Source of the DNA: Rouxiella aceris
GTDB lineage: Bacteria > Pseudomonadota > Gammaproteobacteria > Enterobacterales > Enterobacteriaceae
Direction: 5' to 3'
Length of the DNA: 64,000 bases
NCBI RefSeq assembly: GCF_012933545.1
Contig: NZ_JAADJU010000007.1
Location: 186,001-250,000 of the forward strand
Position numbers and translations under genes: made by a program. Positions 29,941 through 39,318 of the stretch are shown here, one piece after another. Numbering within the stretch: the first letter of the stretch is position 1; each line of letters begins with the position of its first letter. The notes beneath the pieces were generated by a model. It searched no databases, was not told where the DNA came from, and saw nothing but the letters and a program-made list of their open reading frames with translations.

Positions 29941-31637
29941 AGTTCAGTACTCATCCATTGGCGAATAACCAGGGCGATGATACGAGGATCCTTATCAGCC
30001 AGCTCTTGAACACGTTGCGTTTGTACTTCAACACTGACGCGCTGTTGTGAACGCTTATGTTTGACCATCTCTTCACCACTGAGCTTGGCAGCCTGGCCAC
30101 CAGTAGCATCAGGAGAATTGGCAGCAATAGCGGCGGCGGCAGCGGCTTCAACCGAAGCTTTCTGGTTGAGAACCAGAGGACGAACCAGTTTGCGCCACAG
30201 GATCAGGGCGATAATCAGTACCAGCAGATAACGTCCACCGCTCATCAACAGGTCGATAAAGGCCGGCGTTTTCCAGAATGGTATCGCGGCATCCTGGTTA
30301 GAGGTGTCATTAAATTGGGTATTGACCACATTTAGCGTATCGCCACGATCGGCTGAGAAACCCATGGCTTCACGGACCAGAGAGTCAATCTGCTTGATTT
30401 GGGCATCGTTCAACGCTCTTGGCTTGCCGTCCGGACCCGTTTCATAATTGACCACCACCGCAGCGGACAGACGCTGTATGGCACCCGGCTGATGCTGGGT
30501 GTGCATAATGGTGCGATCAAGTTCGTAGTTGGTAGTTTCATCGTGACGCGTATTTGACGGCCCCGATGAAGTTGCCGCTTTGCTGCCGGTTTGTGTTTGC
30601 GCATTTGCCGCTGCGTTGGTTCCGGCGTTAGCGGCTGGTGGAGTAGTAATAGGTCCGGTAGCCGGAGTGCTTGGCTGATTGGTCAAAGCCCCAGGCACGC
30701 CACCGACACTGCCACCACCGAGTTGTTGATTGTCGCTGGCCTGACGTGAACGCACGGACGCTTTTTGCGGATCGCCATTCGGCTGATACTGTTCGTCGGT
30801 CTGCTCGCGGGAGGCATAATCGATTTGCGCAGTAATTTGCGCATGCACATTGCCGTTACCAACTACAGGTTGCAGGATAGATTCGATGCGACGCTGCAGA
30901 CGGCCTTCAACTTCATTGGCGTATTTCAACTGGGAGGCATTGAGATCGCGACCGTTGCTATCTGATTGCGTCAGCAGGTGACCGCTCTGATCGACGACTG
31001 TCACGTTGGCAGGCGGCAGACCGGAGACGCTGCTCGATACCATATATACGATGGCGTTAATCTGGCCATCATCCAGTGCTCTTCCCGACTGCAAGTCCAG
31101 GGTCACCGAGGCGGAAGGATTTTTCTGTTCACGCACAAATAAAGAAGGCTTCGGGATCGCCAAATGTACGCGAGCGGTCTGTACCGGACCCAGCGTTTCA
31201 ATGGTACGCGACAGTTCACCTTCCAGGGCGCGCTGATAGTTGATTTGTTCACTGAACTGACTGATACCAAATTTTTCCTGGTCCATCAGTTCAAAGCCGA
31301 CGGCGCCACCTTTCGGTAAGCCGGCAGATGCCAGGCGCAAACGGGTTTCATAGACCTTGTCAGCAGGAATAAGCAACGCAGTACCGTTACTATTGAATTC
31401 ATAGGGGATATTCATCTGCGTCAACTGTGTGACGATCTCACCGCCATCTTTATCGCTCAGATTGCTAAACAGTACGCGATACGTCGGGCTTCTCGCCCAC
31501 AGCATCATAACAACAACAATCGCCACGGCGGCAGCAGCAGCAATGGCGATAGGAATTTTTGGGTTGGCGCGCAGTCGATTGATGAACGCAGTCAATCCGC
31601 TTTCACGAGTCTCTGCGCCGGCTATTGCGGAACTCAT
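29937..31637 (-). CDS. fliF: Flagellar MS-ring protein FliF
   Basis: This 566-residue protein has two transmembrane helices (about residues 25-45 and 455-475), periplasmic ring-building motifs ([21 protein letters not shown], [35 protein letters not shown] region) and a C-terminal cytoplasmic FliG-binding tail ending [17 protein letters not shown]. It is the first gene of the minus-strand fli operon and divergent from fliE. A Pro/Thr/Ala linker (about residues 310-355) is the variable part. Confidence 0.96.
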   Translation of the reverse strand: MSSAIAGAETRESGLTAFINRLRANPKIPIAIAAAAAVAIVVVMMLWARSPTYRVLFSNLSDKDGGEIVTQLTQMNIPYEFNSNGTALLIPADKVYETRLRLASAGLPKGGAVGFELMDQEKFGISQFSEQINYQRALEGELSRTIETLGPVQTARVHLAIPKPSLFVREQKNPSASVTLDLQSGRALDDGQINAIVYMVSSSVSGLPPANVTVVDQSGHLLTQSDSNGRDLNASQLKYANEVEGRLQRRIESILQPVVGNGNVHAQITAQIDYASREQTDEQYQPNGDPQKASVRSRQASDNQQLGGGSVGGVPGALTNQPSTPATGPITTPPAANAGTNAAANAQTQTGSKAATSSGPSNTRHDETTNYELDRTIMHTQHQPGAIQRLSAAVVVNYETGPDGKPRALNDAQIKQIDSLVREAMGFSADRGDTLNVVNTQFNDTSNQDAAIPFWKTPAFIDLLMSGGRYLLVLIIALILWRKLVRPLVLNQKASVEAAAAAAIAANSPDATGGQAAKLSGEEMVKHKRSQQRVSVEVQTQRVQELADKDPRIIALVIRQWMSTEL

Positions 31638-31949
31638 ACAAGATCCCTATTCAGCTGTTGAACGATGTTGTTCGTGTTGTGTCGTGACAAAACAGACTCC
31701 CAAGTGCGCAATCAAACAAGCGTTAAATTTTTCAGTACCTGCTCAACGCGTGGTGACTTTTTGCGATGCCCGTTGAGCGGTGCCTATTTTCTAGGTAAGC
31801 CATTATTTGCTTCTAAAGGCAAAGTTAATGGGTCAATAAGCCATGGTTTTTGCAGTCAATTAGCCGCTTTACCCGTGAAATGATGTGTTAGTGTTTCCAC
31901 CTATAAGATATCCATGGTGGGTATCTCCCCTGGTTAAAACGGAAAAATC
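31638..31949. promoter_or_regulatory. Divergent fliF / fliE control region
   Basis: This 312-bp gap separates the two class II flagellar units. FlhDC-type promoters are expected here from the known organisation of enterobacterial fli genes. I could not assign FlhDC boxes with confidence. No gene is seen. Confidence 0.5.
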
Positions 31950-32264
31950 ATGTCAATTCAAGGTATTGAGGGCGTTTTACAACAGATGCAGGCCACTGCG
32001 TTGCAGGCGGGAATGAAACAGCCCGCAGAACCTTTGCAGGAAACCGGTTTCGCCAGTGAAATGAAGGCAGCTTTAGGTAAAATCAGTGATACCCAGAACA
32101 CGGCGCAGGTGCAGTCGGAGAAGTTGGAGCTGGGCGTCCCTGGCGTGGGTCTCAATGATGTGATGGTTGATATGCAAAAATCGGCAATTTCTCTGCAACT
32201 GGGTGTCCAGGTCAGAAACAAGCTGGTTAGCGCTTATTCAGAAATTATGAATATGTCGGTGTAA
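31950..32264 (+). CDS. fliE: Flagellar hook-basal body protein FliE
   Basis: This 104-residue protein connects the MS ring and export gate to the rod. Its C-terminal segment LNDVMVDMQKSAISLQLGVQVRNKLVSAYSEIMNMSV is diagnostic, as is the N-terminal IQGIEGVLQQMQATA. It is transcribed away from fliF and followed after 19 bp by an unrecognised small gene. Confidence 0.95.
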   Translation: MSIQGIEGVLQQMQATALQAGMKQPAEPLQETGFASEMKAALGKISDTQNTAQVQSEKLELGVPGVGLNDVMVDMQKSAISLQLGVQVRNKLVSAYSEIMNMSV

Positions 32265-32283
32265 CCGCAGACAGGGAGACATC

Positions 32284-32547
32284 ATGAATGAACAAGAACT
32301 TCACCAGTTGGTGTTATCTCTGAATCAACAAGTTGAAAACAACGCCATTCAAAATTTGGTAATGCGTAATTTGCTGATTACGCTTTGTAACACGCTAACG
32401 CCTGTGCAAAAACAGCAGGTGATGGTGCAGATGCGGGCAATTCATCAGATTTCTGACCGTGAAAGAGCGGTGGGCGATAAGCAGCAGTTAGCCATTTTGG
32501 ATGCCTCACGTCGCGAAATGGAAGTTATGTTGCATCTGATTTCATAA
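32284..32547 (+). CDS. Small unrecognised protein downstream of fliE
   Basis: This 87-residue protein begins MNEQELHQLVLSLNQQVENN and is predicted as two or three amphipathic helices rich in Gln and Leu, with no signal peptide or membrane helix. I do not recognise the family. It has GGGAG eight bases before its ATG and follows fliE by only 19 bp, so it is probably co-transcribed with it. The size, helical character and position suggest a flagellar accessory or chaperone-like role, which is inference only. Confidence 0.7.
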   Translation: MNEQELHQLVLSLNQQVENNAIQNLVMRNLLITLCNTLTPVQKQQVMVQMRAIHQISDRERAVGDKQQLAILDASRREMEVMLHLIS

Positions 32548-32665
32548 AGATTTTGCCACAAAGTGAAAAATCGGATATGCCACTGTAATCTCGCTGTTAA
32601 ATCTATAGGCTTAACTAATCCTATAATGTAATCTTGCTGGATAAAGCCTATTAGATGAGGTGCTT

Positions 32666-34198
32666 ATGCGAGCACTTAAACGCTCTTATGTTCAGATCGC
32701 CAACAAGCTGGTATCACTTGGACTGATAGTGAGCGAGCCGGATGCACCCTTGGCCAGTATTTTTAACAATCGCCAGAAATTGCTCTCTGTGGTGTTGAAA
32801 TCTTCAGTTATTTTGCTGTTGACGTTGTTACTTTCCTATCTGGGCATTTCCTTACGGCCTTTTGACGCCTTGTCAATTTTTTGGCCGGTGAATGCCATTT
32901 TGCTCGGATTTCTTATCCGCTATCCTTCTTACGATAAAAGTTATCAGTTTATCGTAATGTACTTGGCAATGGTGCTGGCGGATTACACCACCGGCAATTC
33001 GATAAACAACGCCATTAATATCAATGTTGCCAATATCATTTATATTCTGGTGACGCGCGCGCTGCTGTTGATGCGTGTTCCCGGGGAGTCGCATCGTCGC
33101 ACATTACAGGCGTTGATCCGTGTGTTCCCTGCCAGCTTTGCCGGAGCTGCCTGCTGCGCACTTTGGGGGGCGGCGGTTAGTACCCCCTATAATGAGGACA
33201 GTTTTTTGGCCGGGTTGATCTCCTGGTTTACGGAACAGTTTTCTACCAGCATCCTGTTTCTGCCGGTGATGTTAAGTATTCCCAAAAGTAAGAATATTGA
33301 TGAATTTAACCAGATTATTCGCCGGAATAATCTTTTACCGCTGTTGTCGTTAGCGATTACCTTGCCCTGTGCCATTGTGGTAGGCGGCGGTGGGAGCCTG
33401 ATTTTCCCGCTGCCGGCATTAATGTGGTGTGCGATCACCTATCCATTGTTCATCACCACCTGTCTGACGCTGGTCGTCGGCGCGGTGGAGATTATGTTGG
33501 TCTCGGTGAATATTTTGCATATCCAGGGGGCGGTGGTTTTTACCGTACTGGATTCATTAACGTCAGCCCGTTTAGGCATTGCCGCTATGGCCATCAGTCC
33601 GCTGATTGTGGCGATTAGCCAGACTTCAACGGTGAAGTTGCTTTCCCGATTAACTCAGCGTGCTGACTTTGATTATCTGACCGGAACCCTGACCCGCGGC
33701 GGTCTCTATGAGCGTCTTAATTACTTGAGCGATGCGAAAACCTTAAAGGGCCATTTTCGCGGTGCGGTAATGATGATTGATATTGATAATTTTAAAAAGG
33801 TCAACGATGCCTTTGGCCACTCGGTGGGCGATCAGGTGTTAATCAATATTGTTGCCCAAATCAAGTCATGCCTGCGTTCTGATATCCTGGTTTGCCGTAT
33901 GGGGGGGGAAGAATTTCTGGTGGTGATGTTTGATTTATCGCCGTTGGGCGCCTTAACCATTGCCGAGAGAATTCGTCATACCATTGAGGTCAATCCGCTG
34001 GATATTCATGGCGAGTTATTAGGTGTAACGGTCAGTATCGGTGTCGAATTTATTGGCGGCAAAGGTGAATCTGCACTGGCCGAGGTGATCAATCACGGCA
34101 TTGAGCAAGCGGATATGCAGGTTTATCGCGCCAAGCGGAAGGGTAAAAACTGTGTCTGCAGCCGGGATAGTGCCGGGGCACTGGGATATGAGATCTGA
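32666..34198 (+). CDS. MASE1-GGDEF diguanylate cyclase
   Basis: This 510-residue membrane protein has an N-terminal MASE1-type sensor of about eight helices (residues about 40-330; LSIFWPVNAILLGFLIRYPS is typical) and a C-terminal GGDEF domain (about 340-505). The active-site variant GGEEF lies at residues 413-417, with DIDNFKKVNDAFGHSVGD upstream, so the enzyme should synthesise c-di-GMP. The inhibitory RxxD site is degenerate (RSDI). ATG 32666 has GATGAGG upstream. Its place between fliE and fliD suggests it affects motility, but this is inferred. Confidence 0.88.
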   Translation: MRALKRSYVQIANKLVSLGLIVSEPDAPLASIFNNRQKLLSVVLKSSVILLLTLLLSYLGISLRPFDALSIFWPVNAILLGFLIRYPSYDKSYQFIVMYLAMVLADYTTGNSINNAININVANIIYILVTRALLLMRVPGESHRRTLQALIRVFPASFAGAACCALWGAAVSTPYNEDSFLAGLISWFTEQFSTSILFLPVMLSIPKSKNIDEFNQIIRRNNLLPLLSLAITLPCAIVVGGGGSLIFPLPALMWCAITYPLFITTCLTLVVGAVEIMLVSVNILHIQGAVVFTVLDSLTSARLGIAAMAISPLIVAISQTSTVKLLSRLTQRADFDYLTGTLTRGGLYERLNYLSDAKTLKGHFRGAVMMIDIDNFKKVNDAFGHSVGDQVLINIVAQIKSCLRSDILVCRMGGEEFLVVMFDLSPLGALTIAERIRHTIEVNPLDIHGELLGVTVSIGVEFIGGKGESALAEVINHGIEQADMQVYRAKRKGKNCVCSRDSAGALGYEI

Positions 34199-34353
34199 TT
34201 TTAATTACAAATTTGCTTTTAACTTCAAGGTCAAGGTCAAGGTCAAATTCAAGGTCAACGTCAACTGCATTCGCTACGCTCACTGGGCAGCGGCCCAGAC
34301 CGCCTCTCTGGCTTAAAAGTCAATTGGCTATGTAGTAAGGGTTTCGGTTTTAG

Positions 34354-34942
34354 CTTAAATGGCAATTGTTGTTTTAAAACCAATGGGCTATGAGGAGCTG
34401 TTTCGGTTTTATAATAGTGATGGCAACTTGACCCGCTGTGCCGAACCGAGTTAAGGAGCGCTGGCCCGCTCCTTAACAATCCTGGGCCTTTTGGTGTTGT
34501 TGATGCGTCTGCTGCCTATTACCGGCTATGTTTCAGTGACTCCGAGCGTGGCACGAGCCGCGCTGCTCCGCAGTCCCCTTGCTCGGTCGGGAGCCAAAAG
34601 CGTCTCCCTCCTCTTCGCGCGGCGCCGTCTCTGAATGTGCCAGTCAGCATGTCTTAAATGGCAATTGTTGTTTTAAAACCAATGGGCTATGAGGAGCTGT
34701 TTCGGTTTTATAATAGCGGTGGCAACTTAACCGACTGTGCCGAACCGAGTTAAGGAGCGCTGGCCCGCTCCTTAACAATCCTGGGCCTTTTGGTGTCTTT
34801 GATTCGTCTGCTGCCTATTACCGGCTATGTTTCAGTCACTCCCAGCGTGGCACGAGCCGCGCTGCTCCGCAGTCCCCTTGCTCGGTCGGGAGCCAAAAAC
34901 GTCTCCCTCCGCTTCGCGCGGCGCCGTCTCTGAATGTGCCAG
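34354..34942 (+). repeat. Tandem 299-bp direct repeat, two copies
   Basis: The copies begin at 34354 and 34653 and are nearly identical for 290 bp, from CTTAAATGGCAATTG to CTGAATGTGCCAG. Each holds the hairpin GTTAAGGAGCG-CTGGCC-CGCTCCTTAAC arms (34450-34477 and 34749-34776), with a perfect 11-bp stem. Differences are scattered single bases, so the duplication is recent or gene-converted. Confidence 0.85.
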
Positions 34943-35212
34943 CAAACTATCTACACCGTGCCGTTTCAGACAAAGATTTTTGTCTTTTTGTCTTTTTGTC
35001 TTTCGCAGTTGACCTTTGATGTTGCCGGTTTTGCAGTAAATGCCGCTTGGCCGATTCAAAACCTACGCTGAGCGGCGTGGAGCGAGACGCTTTTGGCTCG
35101 CGACCGAGTGAAGGGACCGCGAAGCGGCGTGGTTTAGGCCACACACCGATGTCACTGGAAAGAACTACAACCGAGGGCACGACACTTATCAATTTGGACA
35201 AGGCGCAGGATT

Positions 35213-35242
35213 CCAAAGGAGGCGCGCCTTCGCCTCCTTTGG
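35213..35242. repeat. Perfect 12-bp hairpin in the inverted repeat copy
   Basis: CCAAAGGAGGCG (35213-35224) and CGCCTCCTTTGG (35231-35242) enclose a 6-base loop. It occupies the same place in the inverted copy as the 11-bp hairpins in the direct copies, although its sequence differs. That suggests the stem is kept while the bases change. Confidence 0.7.
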
Positions 35243-35279
35243 GCGGTCTGGGCCGCTGCCCAGTGAGCGCAGCGAATGC

Positions 35280-35315
<36 letters not shown>

Positions 35316-35478
35316 AATTGAAGTTAAAAGCAAGTTTGCAATTAAAACCCTTTCCTCACAGCCCATTGGTTTTAAGACAACAATTGCCATTTAAGCCCAA
35401 CCCGATACAGCTCCTCGGAGTTAATTGACTTTAAGCCATAAATTGCCATTTAAGCCAAAATCGTCCCTGCCGCCAGGC

Positions 35479-35514
35479 AAAAAAACCAAAATTTCGCGCT
35501 TTAAAAAAGCGAAA
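35479..35514 (-). terminator. Terminator overlapping the ortT-like stop codon
   Basis: On the minus strand AAAGCG and CGCTTT repeats around the stop codon (35497-35511), extended by flanking A/T pairs, form a hairpin. It is followed by TTTTGG and a seven-T run (35485-35479). Confidence 0.5.
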
Positions 35515-35677
35515 ATAACATCACGACCGGCAGGCTCATCGGCCAGGTCAACCCGATTATCCCCGAGGTCAGTAAGCGTATTTTTATACTGTCTCGACTG
35601 ACTAACAATGTAAACAACGCAGCAATGCCCAGTCCACCCCAATAAATCGTTTTAATTACTTCCCACCACAAATGCAC
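35501..35677 (-). CDS. GhoT/OrtT-family small membrane toxin
   Basis: This 58-residue protein begins MHLWWEVIKTIYWGGLGIAA and ends GLTWPMSLPVVMLFSLF. That C-terminus is nearly the GhoT/OrtT signature (GITWPMSLPVALLFSLF in GhoT, from memory). It has two hydrophobic helices joined by the charged loop SRDSIKIR. Known members insert in the inner membrane and collapse proton-motive force, reducing ATP. GTG 35677 is chosen because AGGGGA lies four bases upstream. No GhoS-like antitoxin is adjacent, so it is closer to orphan OrtT. It is short enough to be missed by ORF filters. Confidence 0.8.
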   Translation of the reverse strand: MHLWWEVIKTIYWGGLGIAALFTLLVSRDSIKIRLLTSGIIGLTWPMSLPVVMLFSLF

Positions 35678-35839
35678 AGAATCCCCTGAAATTGTAAAAA
35701 TTAATGCAACAGGGGGTAGTGTAATTGGTTAACATTTTGCAATCAATTGATGAGTGATTTTGTTCACAGATTTGCAATGTAAATAAGCATGCAAACATGG
35801 CGGGGTAGAAGACAGAAGACGGCTTGGTGTGTGTGCGAT

Positions 35840-36685
35840 TTACGCCTGACGTAAATGGCCGCGAATTGCCGTTGGTGCAAAACCGAAACGCTTACGAAAC
35901 CGTTCAGCAAAACGTGAACCGCTCTCATAACCCACTTGCTGGGCAATATTGGAAATAGCTAAATCAGTACATTGCAGCAGTTGCAGGGCAAATGTCATGC
36001 GTACATCAATAATCAGATTACGTAATACGGTATTTTCCGCGGCCAACCGACGGCGTAATGTGACCTCGTTCATCTGAAGTTGTTCTGCTACCTCAGCCGC
36101 AGTAAACGAACGGTGCAGTTGGTTTACCAATAAATCGCGCACATTTTGCGTGATGCTGTTATCTTGCGGGCAGGCAAAACGTATGCCCAAATGTGACAGC
36201 CAAATCAATTGCTCAATCATGCGATGACGGGCAATTAACGGTGGCAGACCGCTTGAAGACATTAAAAATTGATGTGTTTCTTCAAAAGAAGATTTAAAAG
36301 CATAGGGCATATGCGGAACAACGTGCAGACTGTCAACAACGGTGATCGCCGGTTCAATGGCGCAAGACAGACGTTTTGCTTCGTCGAGCAAAGTCGGGTC
36401 CCAGGCCAGCCTGGCACAACTAAAAACGCCAGATTCTGACGGGCAGTTGGTGGTCTCAATACTTTGTCCACAGCTAACGACCAGTAATTCACCGGGTCCG
36501 ATCAAGGTGTCATGGCTGCCGTGATGAACAATTTTATGTCCCTGGTGAATATACAATACGCAAGGCTTATCAATATAAATATCCTTGATAAATAACTCGC
36601 TGTGTTGGATAAGCAGAGATGCAGAACCTATCCCTGACGAGACTTTAATTTTTCGAACCATTGTGCTGAATTTGCCTGATATCAT
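35840..36685 (-). CDS. AraC-family transcriptional regulator
   Basis: This 281-residue regulator has an N-terminal cupin-like sensing region (about residues 20-110, YIHQGHKIVHHGSHDTLIGPGELLVVSCGQ) and a C-terminal pair of helix-turn-helix motifs (about 180-275: SFTAAEVAEQLQMNEVTLRRRLAAE and ISNIAQQVGYESGSRFAERFRKRFGFAPTAIR). The layout resembles regulators of acid-stress, pilus and type III secretion genes, but no target can be named. It stands alone between the ortT-like gene and fliT. The start is uncertain: ATG 36685 and ATG 36661 both lack a good ribosome site. Confidence 0.88.
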   Translation of the reverse strand: MISGKFSTMVRKIKVSSGIGSASLLIQHSELFIKDIYIDKPCVLYIHQGHKIVHHGSHDTLIGPGELLVVSCGQSIETTNCPSESGVFSCARLAWDPTLLDEAKRLSCAIEPAITVVDSLHVVPHMPYAFKSSFEETHQFLMSSSGLPPLIARHRMIEQLIWLSHLGIRFACPQDNSITQNVRDLLVNQLHRSFTAAEVAEQLQMNEVTLRRRLAAENTVLRNLIIDVRMTFALQLLQCTDLAISNIAQQVGYESGSRFAERFRKRFGFAPTAIRGHLRQA

Positions 36686-36867
36686 TACTGCTGTTGTTTA
36701 TCTACTAACCAAAATGGCAATATTCACTTCAGTAATGCAGATATTGATCGTGCGATAAAACCAAAAATTACAAAGCAGAGAATAGCTATCGTGAATCATC
36801 TATTCTCTGCCTGGAAATATGTAATAAACGCAGAATTATTATTTGAAATTTATTTAAAATTACGATG

Positions 36868-37230
36868 CTACTGCTGGTCACGCATGGCGACTGCACGTTG
36901 CGTAAAGTGTCCATAAGTGGTATTAACCGCTTGTTGCTTTACTGATTGGCCAATAAGTTCAGACAAGGTATTCATACGTGCCTGCAACAATTTTTTAATC
37001 TCGGTTTCATTGTCGAGAATTTTTTGCAACACTTTGCGTATCTGGCTTTGGATATAGGGCGATATCTCTTCGGCAATAGGTAATACCGTAGTAGCTTCTA
37101 CCGCTTTAAGATAGCTTACCTCGGTCTCGACAAGCTCATCCCATTTCTCGTTATGAGCGAGCGTTAACATGTGCTCGCTTAAGGTCAGGATCAGCGCATA
37201 TTCATTAACCAGGGACTGATGTCGATCCAT
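36868..37230 (-). CDS. fliT: Flagellar export chaperone FliT
   Basis: This 120-residue helical protein begins MDRHQSLVNEYALILTLSEHMLTLA. FliT chaperones the cap protein FliD and in enterobacteria also binds FlhDC to lower class II transcription. ATG 37230 is chosen (AGGA eight bases upstream); the longer frame lies inside fliS. It overlaps the fliS end by 26 bp. Confidence 0.9.
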   Translation of the reverse strand: MDRHQSLVNEYALILTLSEHMLTLAHNEKWDELVETEVSYLKAVEATTVLPIAEEISPYIQSQIRKVLQKILDNETEIKKLLQARMNTLSELIGQSVKQQAVNTTYGHFTQRAVAMRDQQ

Positions 37231-37642
37231 TATATTGGTCCTGCAAAGGGTTATAGTGAGGGCCGGTCTGCCGCCAGGCATCGGCAATATCTTCAAGCAA
37301 GGTCAGCACCTCGGTAATAGCCTGCTGATCGTTATGTAAATTGGCATGTAATAACCGGCGGATCATATAAGAATAAAGTGCCTCAAGGTTATCCACTAAC
37401 TCGGGGTCCCCTTGATCTCTGCTCAGGCTGGCCTTAAGTCCATTATCAATGATACTAATGGCTTTGGTTAATGCCTGCCCCTTACCGGCAATATCTTTGC
37501 TGTTCATTAAAATACGTGCGCGGATAAGGGCGCTGCGCGCCCCGTCAAAGAGCATAACAATCAACTGATGGGGGGAGGCGCTCATCACCGCGCTTTCAAC
37601 TCCCACCTGGGCATAAGCCTTGGTTGCTTTATTGTTGTACAT
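37205..37642 (-). CDS. fliS: Flagellin-specific chaperone FliS
   Basis: This 145-residue four-helix protein begins MYNNKATKAYAQVGVESAVMSASPHQLIVMLFDGARSAL, the family signature. It binds the flagellin C-terminus and delivers it to FlhA. It lies two bases after fliD and overlaps fliT. The C-terminal DQYNGSTSVPG tail is variable. Confidence 0.95.
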   Translation of the reverse strand: MYNNKATKAYAQVGVESAVMSASPHQLIVMLFDGARSALIRARILMNSKDIAGKGQALTKAISIIDNGLKASLSRDQGDPELVDNLEALYSYMIRRLLHANLHNDQQAITEVLTLLEDIADAWRQTGPHYNPLQDQYNGSTSVPG

Positions 37643-37644
37643 AA

Positions 37645-39066
37645 TTACGATCCTGTCGTGCTGCTAGTGGTGGCGAACTGCTGCGTCAGATAAGAACTGG
37701 TGCTGTTCAGTTTCTGAATGGCCACATCCAGAGCGGTAAACTGGGTTTTATAACGGGCAATGGTATCGGTGATAATGCTATTGGTGTCGTTATACTGTTT
37801 GGTCAGATCTTTTAGTGTGTCATTAACACCGGTTGTTGCCGATGTCAGCGTGCCTGAAGTTGATAAGAAACTGGTATTTAAATTGTTAACGATGGTGGCG
37901 ACACCGGTAGTTTTACCATCACCAACAATCATTTGCGATACGGCAGTGCTATTGGTGCTTAAAGCAGTGCTCAATTTGGTGCTATCAACCGTCAGCAGCC
38001 CGGTAGTTGGGTCGGTAGTAATGCCAATACTGGCCAGTGAAGGGTAGGCTGATGAACCTTGTGAGCTGGTGATAGCCGATGCCAACTGCGTCTGAATACC
38101 ACGCAAGGTACTATCGCCAATCAATGCGCCATTTGAACTGTCCTGAGTTACCCCTGTTGCCACCGGGGTATATTTAGTCAGGGTGCCCATGCTGGTGACC
38201 AGCGCATTATAGTTGGTCACAAAGGCATTGATCGCCGAGGTGGCAGCACTATTGTCTTTGGCCACCGTCAGGGTCTGTGTGCCAGAGGTCAACCCGGTGA
38301 GATTAAGCGTTACGCCCGATGGTGCATTGGTGATGGTATTGCTGGCACGCTCAATGGAGACATTATTGACTGTTAATAGGGCGTTTTTGGCGGCAACAGA
38401 CTCGGTCATACCATTGGTCGTGCTGGTGGAGTTGTAGCCAATTTTGCCCTGCAGCGTATCGTCACCGGTAACACTAACGGTCATATCATTGGATGTACCG
38501 GTACTGTTTGAGGTCAATACCAACTGATAGCTGGTATCAGATGCTTGAATAACGCTGGCAGTCACCCCGCCATTAGCGGCATTGATGGCATCACGAATGC
38601 CACCCAATGAGGTCTGCGAATCCGTCAGGTTAACAGTCAGTGGCGTGGTGCCGGTGCCCTGGGAAATGGTCAGGGTACGGCTACCGCTGGTGGTGGTGGC
38701 ACCAATCGCCGTGGTGCTATCGGTCTGTACGCCAGAGATCAGCGATTGCGCCTGTGCCAACTGAGTTACCGCAATACTATAGGTACCAGCCGCAGCCGTA
38801 GCATCGGTGGTAGCACTAAATGATGAGGTGCTGCTGGATGTGGCAGACGTGGTTTTAAACAGGCTGGCACTGCCCAGCGCCGTGCTTGAATCAGCAAAAG
38901 TTTGCAGCGCACTTTTTAAGGTGCCGTAAGCGGTCAGTTTCGCACTATAAGCTGACTGCTGCGTAGAAATTGGGGTCAGGCGAGCGTTTTCCGCCGTGGT
39001 CAGGTTACTAAGTAATGTGGTGAGATCCAACCCTGAACCAATGCCTAAAGAAGAGATAGTGGCCAT
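37645..39066 (-). CDS. fliD: Flagellar hook-associated protein 2 (filament cap)
   Basis: This 473-residue protein begins MATISSLGIGSGLDLTTLLSNL, the FliD signature, has a Ser/Thr-rich variable centre and ends with a coiled coil (DTIARYKTQFTALDVAIQKLNSTSSYLTQQFA). Five copies cap the filament and fold flagellin. It heads fliDST, divergent from fliC, and is preceded by a FliA-type promoter. Confidence 0.96.
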   Translation of the reverse strand: MATISSLGIGSGLDLTTLLSNLTTAENARLTPISTQQSAYSAKLTAYGTLKSALQTFADSSTALGSASLFKTTSATSSSTSSFSATTDATAAAGTYSIAVTQLAQAQSLISGVQTDSTTAIGATTTSGSRTLTISQGTGTTPLTVNLTDSQTSLGGIRDAINAANGGVTASVIQASDTSYQLVLTSNSTGTSNDMTVSVTGDDTLQGKIGYNSTSTTNGMTESVAAKNALLTVNNVSIERASNTITNAPSGVTLNLTGLTSGTQTLTVAKDNSAATSAINAFVTNYNALVTSMGTLTKYTPVATGVTQDSSNGALIGDSTLRGIQTQLASAITSSQGSSAYPSLASIGITTDPTTGLLTVDSTKLSTALSTNSTAVSQMIVGDGKTTGVATIVNNLNTSFLSTSGTLTSATTGVNDTLKDLTKQYNDTNSIITDTIARYKTQFTALDVAIQKLNSTSSYLTQQFATTSSTTGS

Positions 39067-39101
39067 ATAAATCCTTTACAGTGTGAAAGTGTCTTTAAGC
39101 C

Positions 39102-39128
39102 CTATCGGCACGACGGAGGAAAAGTTTA
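39102..39128 (-). promoter_or_regulatory. FliA (sigma-28) promoter of fliDST
   Basis: On the minus strand TAAACTTT (39128-39121), 11 bases, GCCGATAG (39109-39102) matches the sigma-28 consensus TAAAGTTT-N11-GCCGATAA closely, about 35 bp before fliD. Confidence 0.8.
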
Positions 39129-39220
39129 ATAGAAAGCGTGAAAAAGTAATGGCAGGAATAGCTGCAATAAGGAGGGGTATTTCCCGCGCTAAGAAATTTT
39201 AATTATTTTGCATTTTTTTC

Positions 39221-39248
39221 TAAAGGTTGTGGGGTATAGCGCCGATAC
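39221..39248 (+). promoter_or_regulatory. FliA (sigma-28) promoter of fliC
   Basis: TAAAGGTT (39221-39228) and GCCGATAC (39241-39248) match the sigma-28 consensus, with spacing one base longer than typical. It lies about 70 bp before the fliC start, as expected for a class III promoter. Confidence 0.8.
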
Positions 39249-39318
39249 ATGGTTTGACGGTGAAGAACGCCGTGGGCAGTAAGCCCAAACCCTTAACCAG
39301 TTTTGAAGGAATACTCTT

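Noticed and set aside
34827-35012. Small plus-strand frame in the repeat array
   Set aside because: It lies across the second direct repeat and its unique flank, has no ribosome site, and is not kept in the first copy.
35421-35642. 73-codon minus-strand frame over the ortT-like gene
   Set aside because: It is out of frame with the GhoT/OrtT-like protein, lacks a ribosome site, and its composition is unlike a membrane or soluble protein family.
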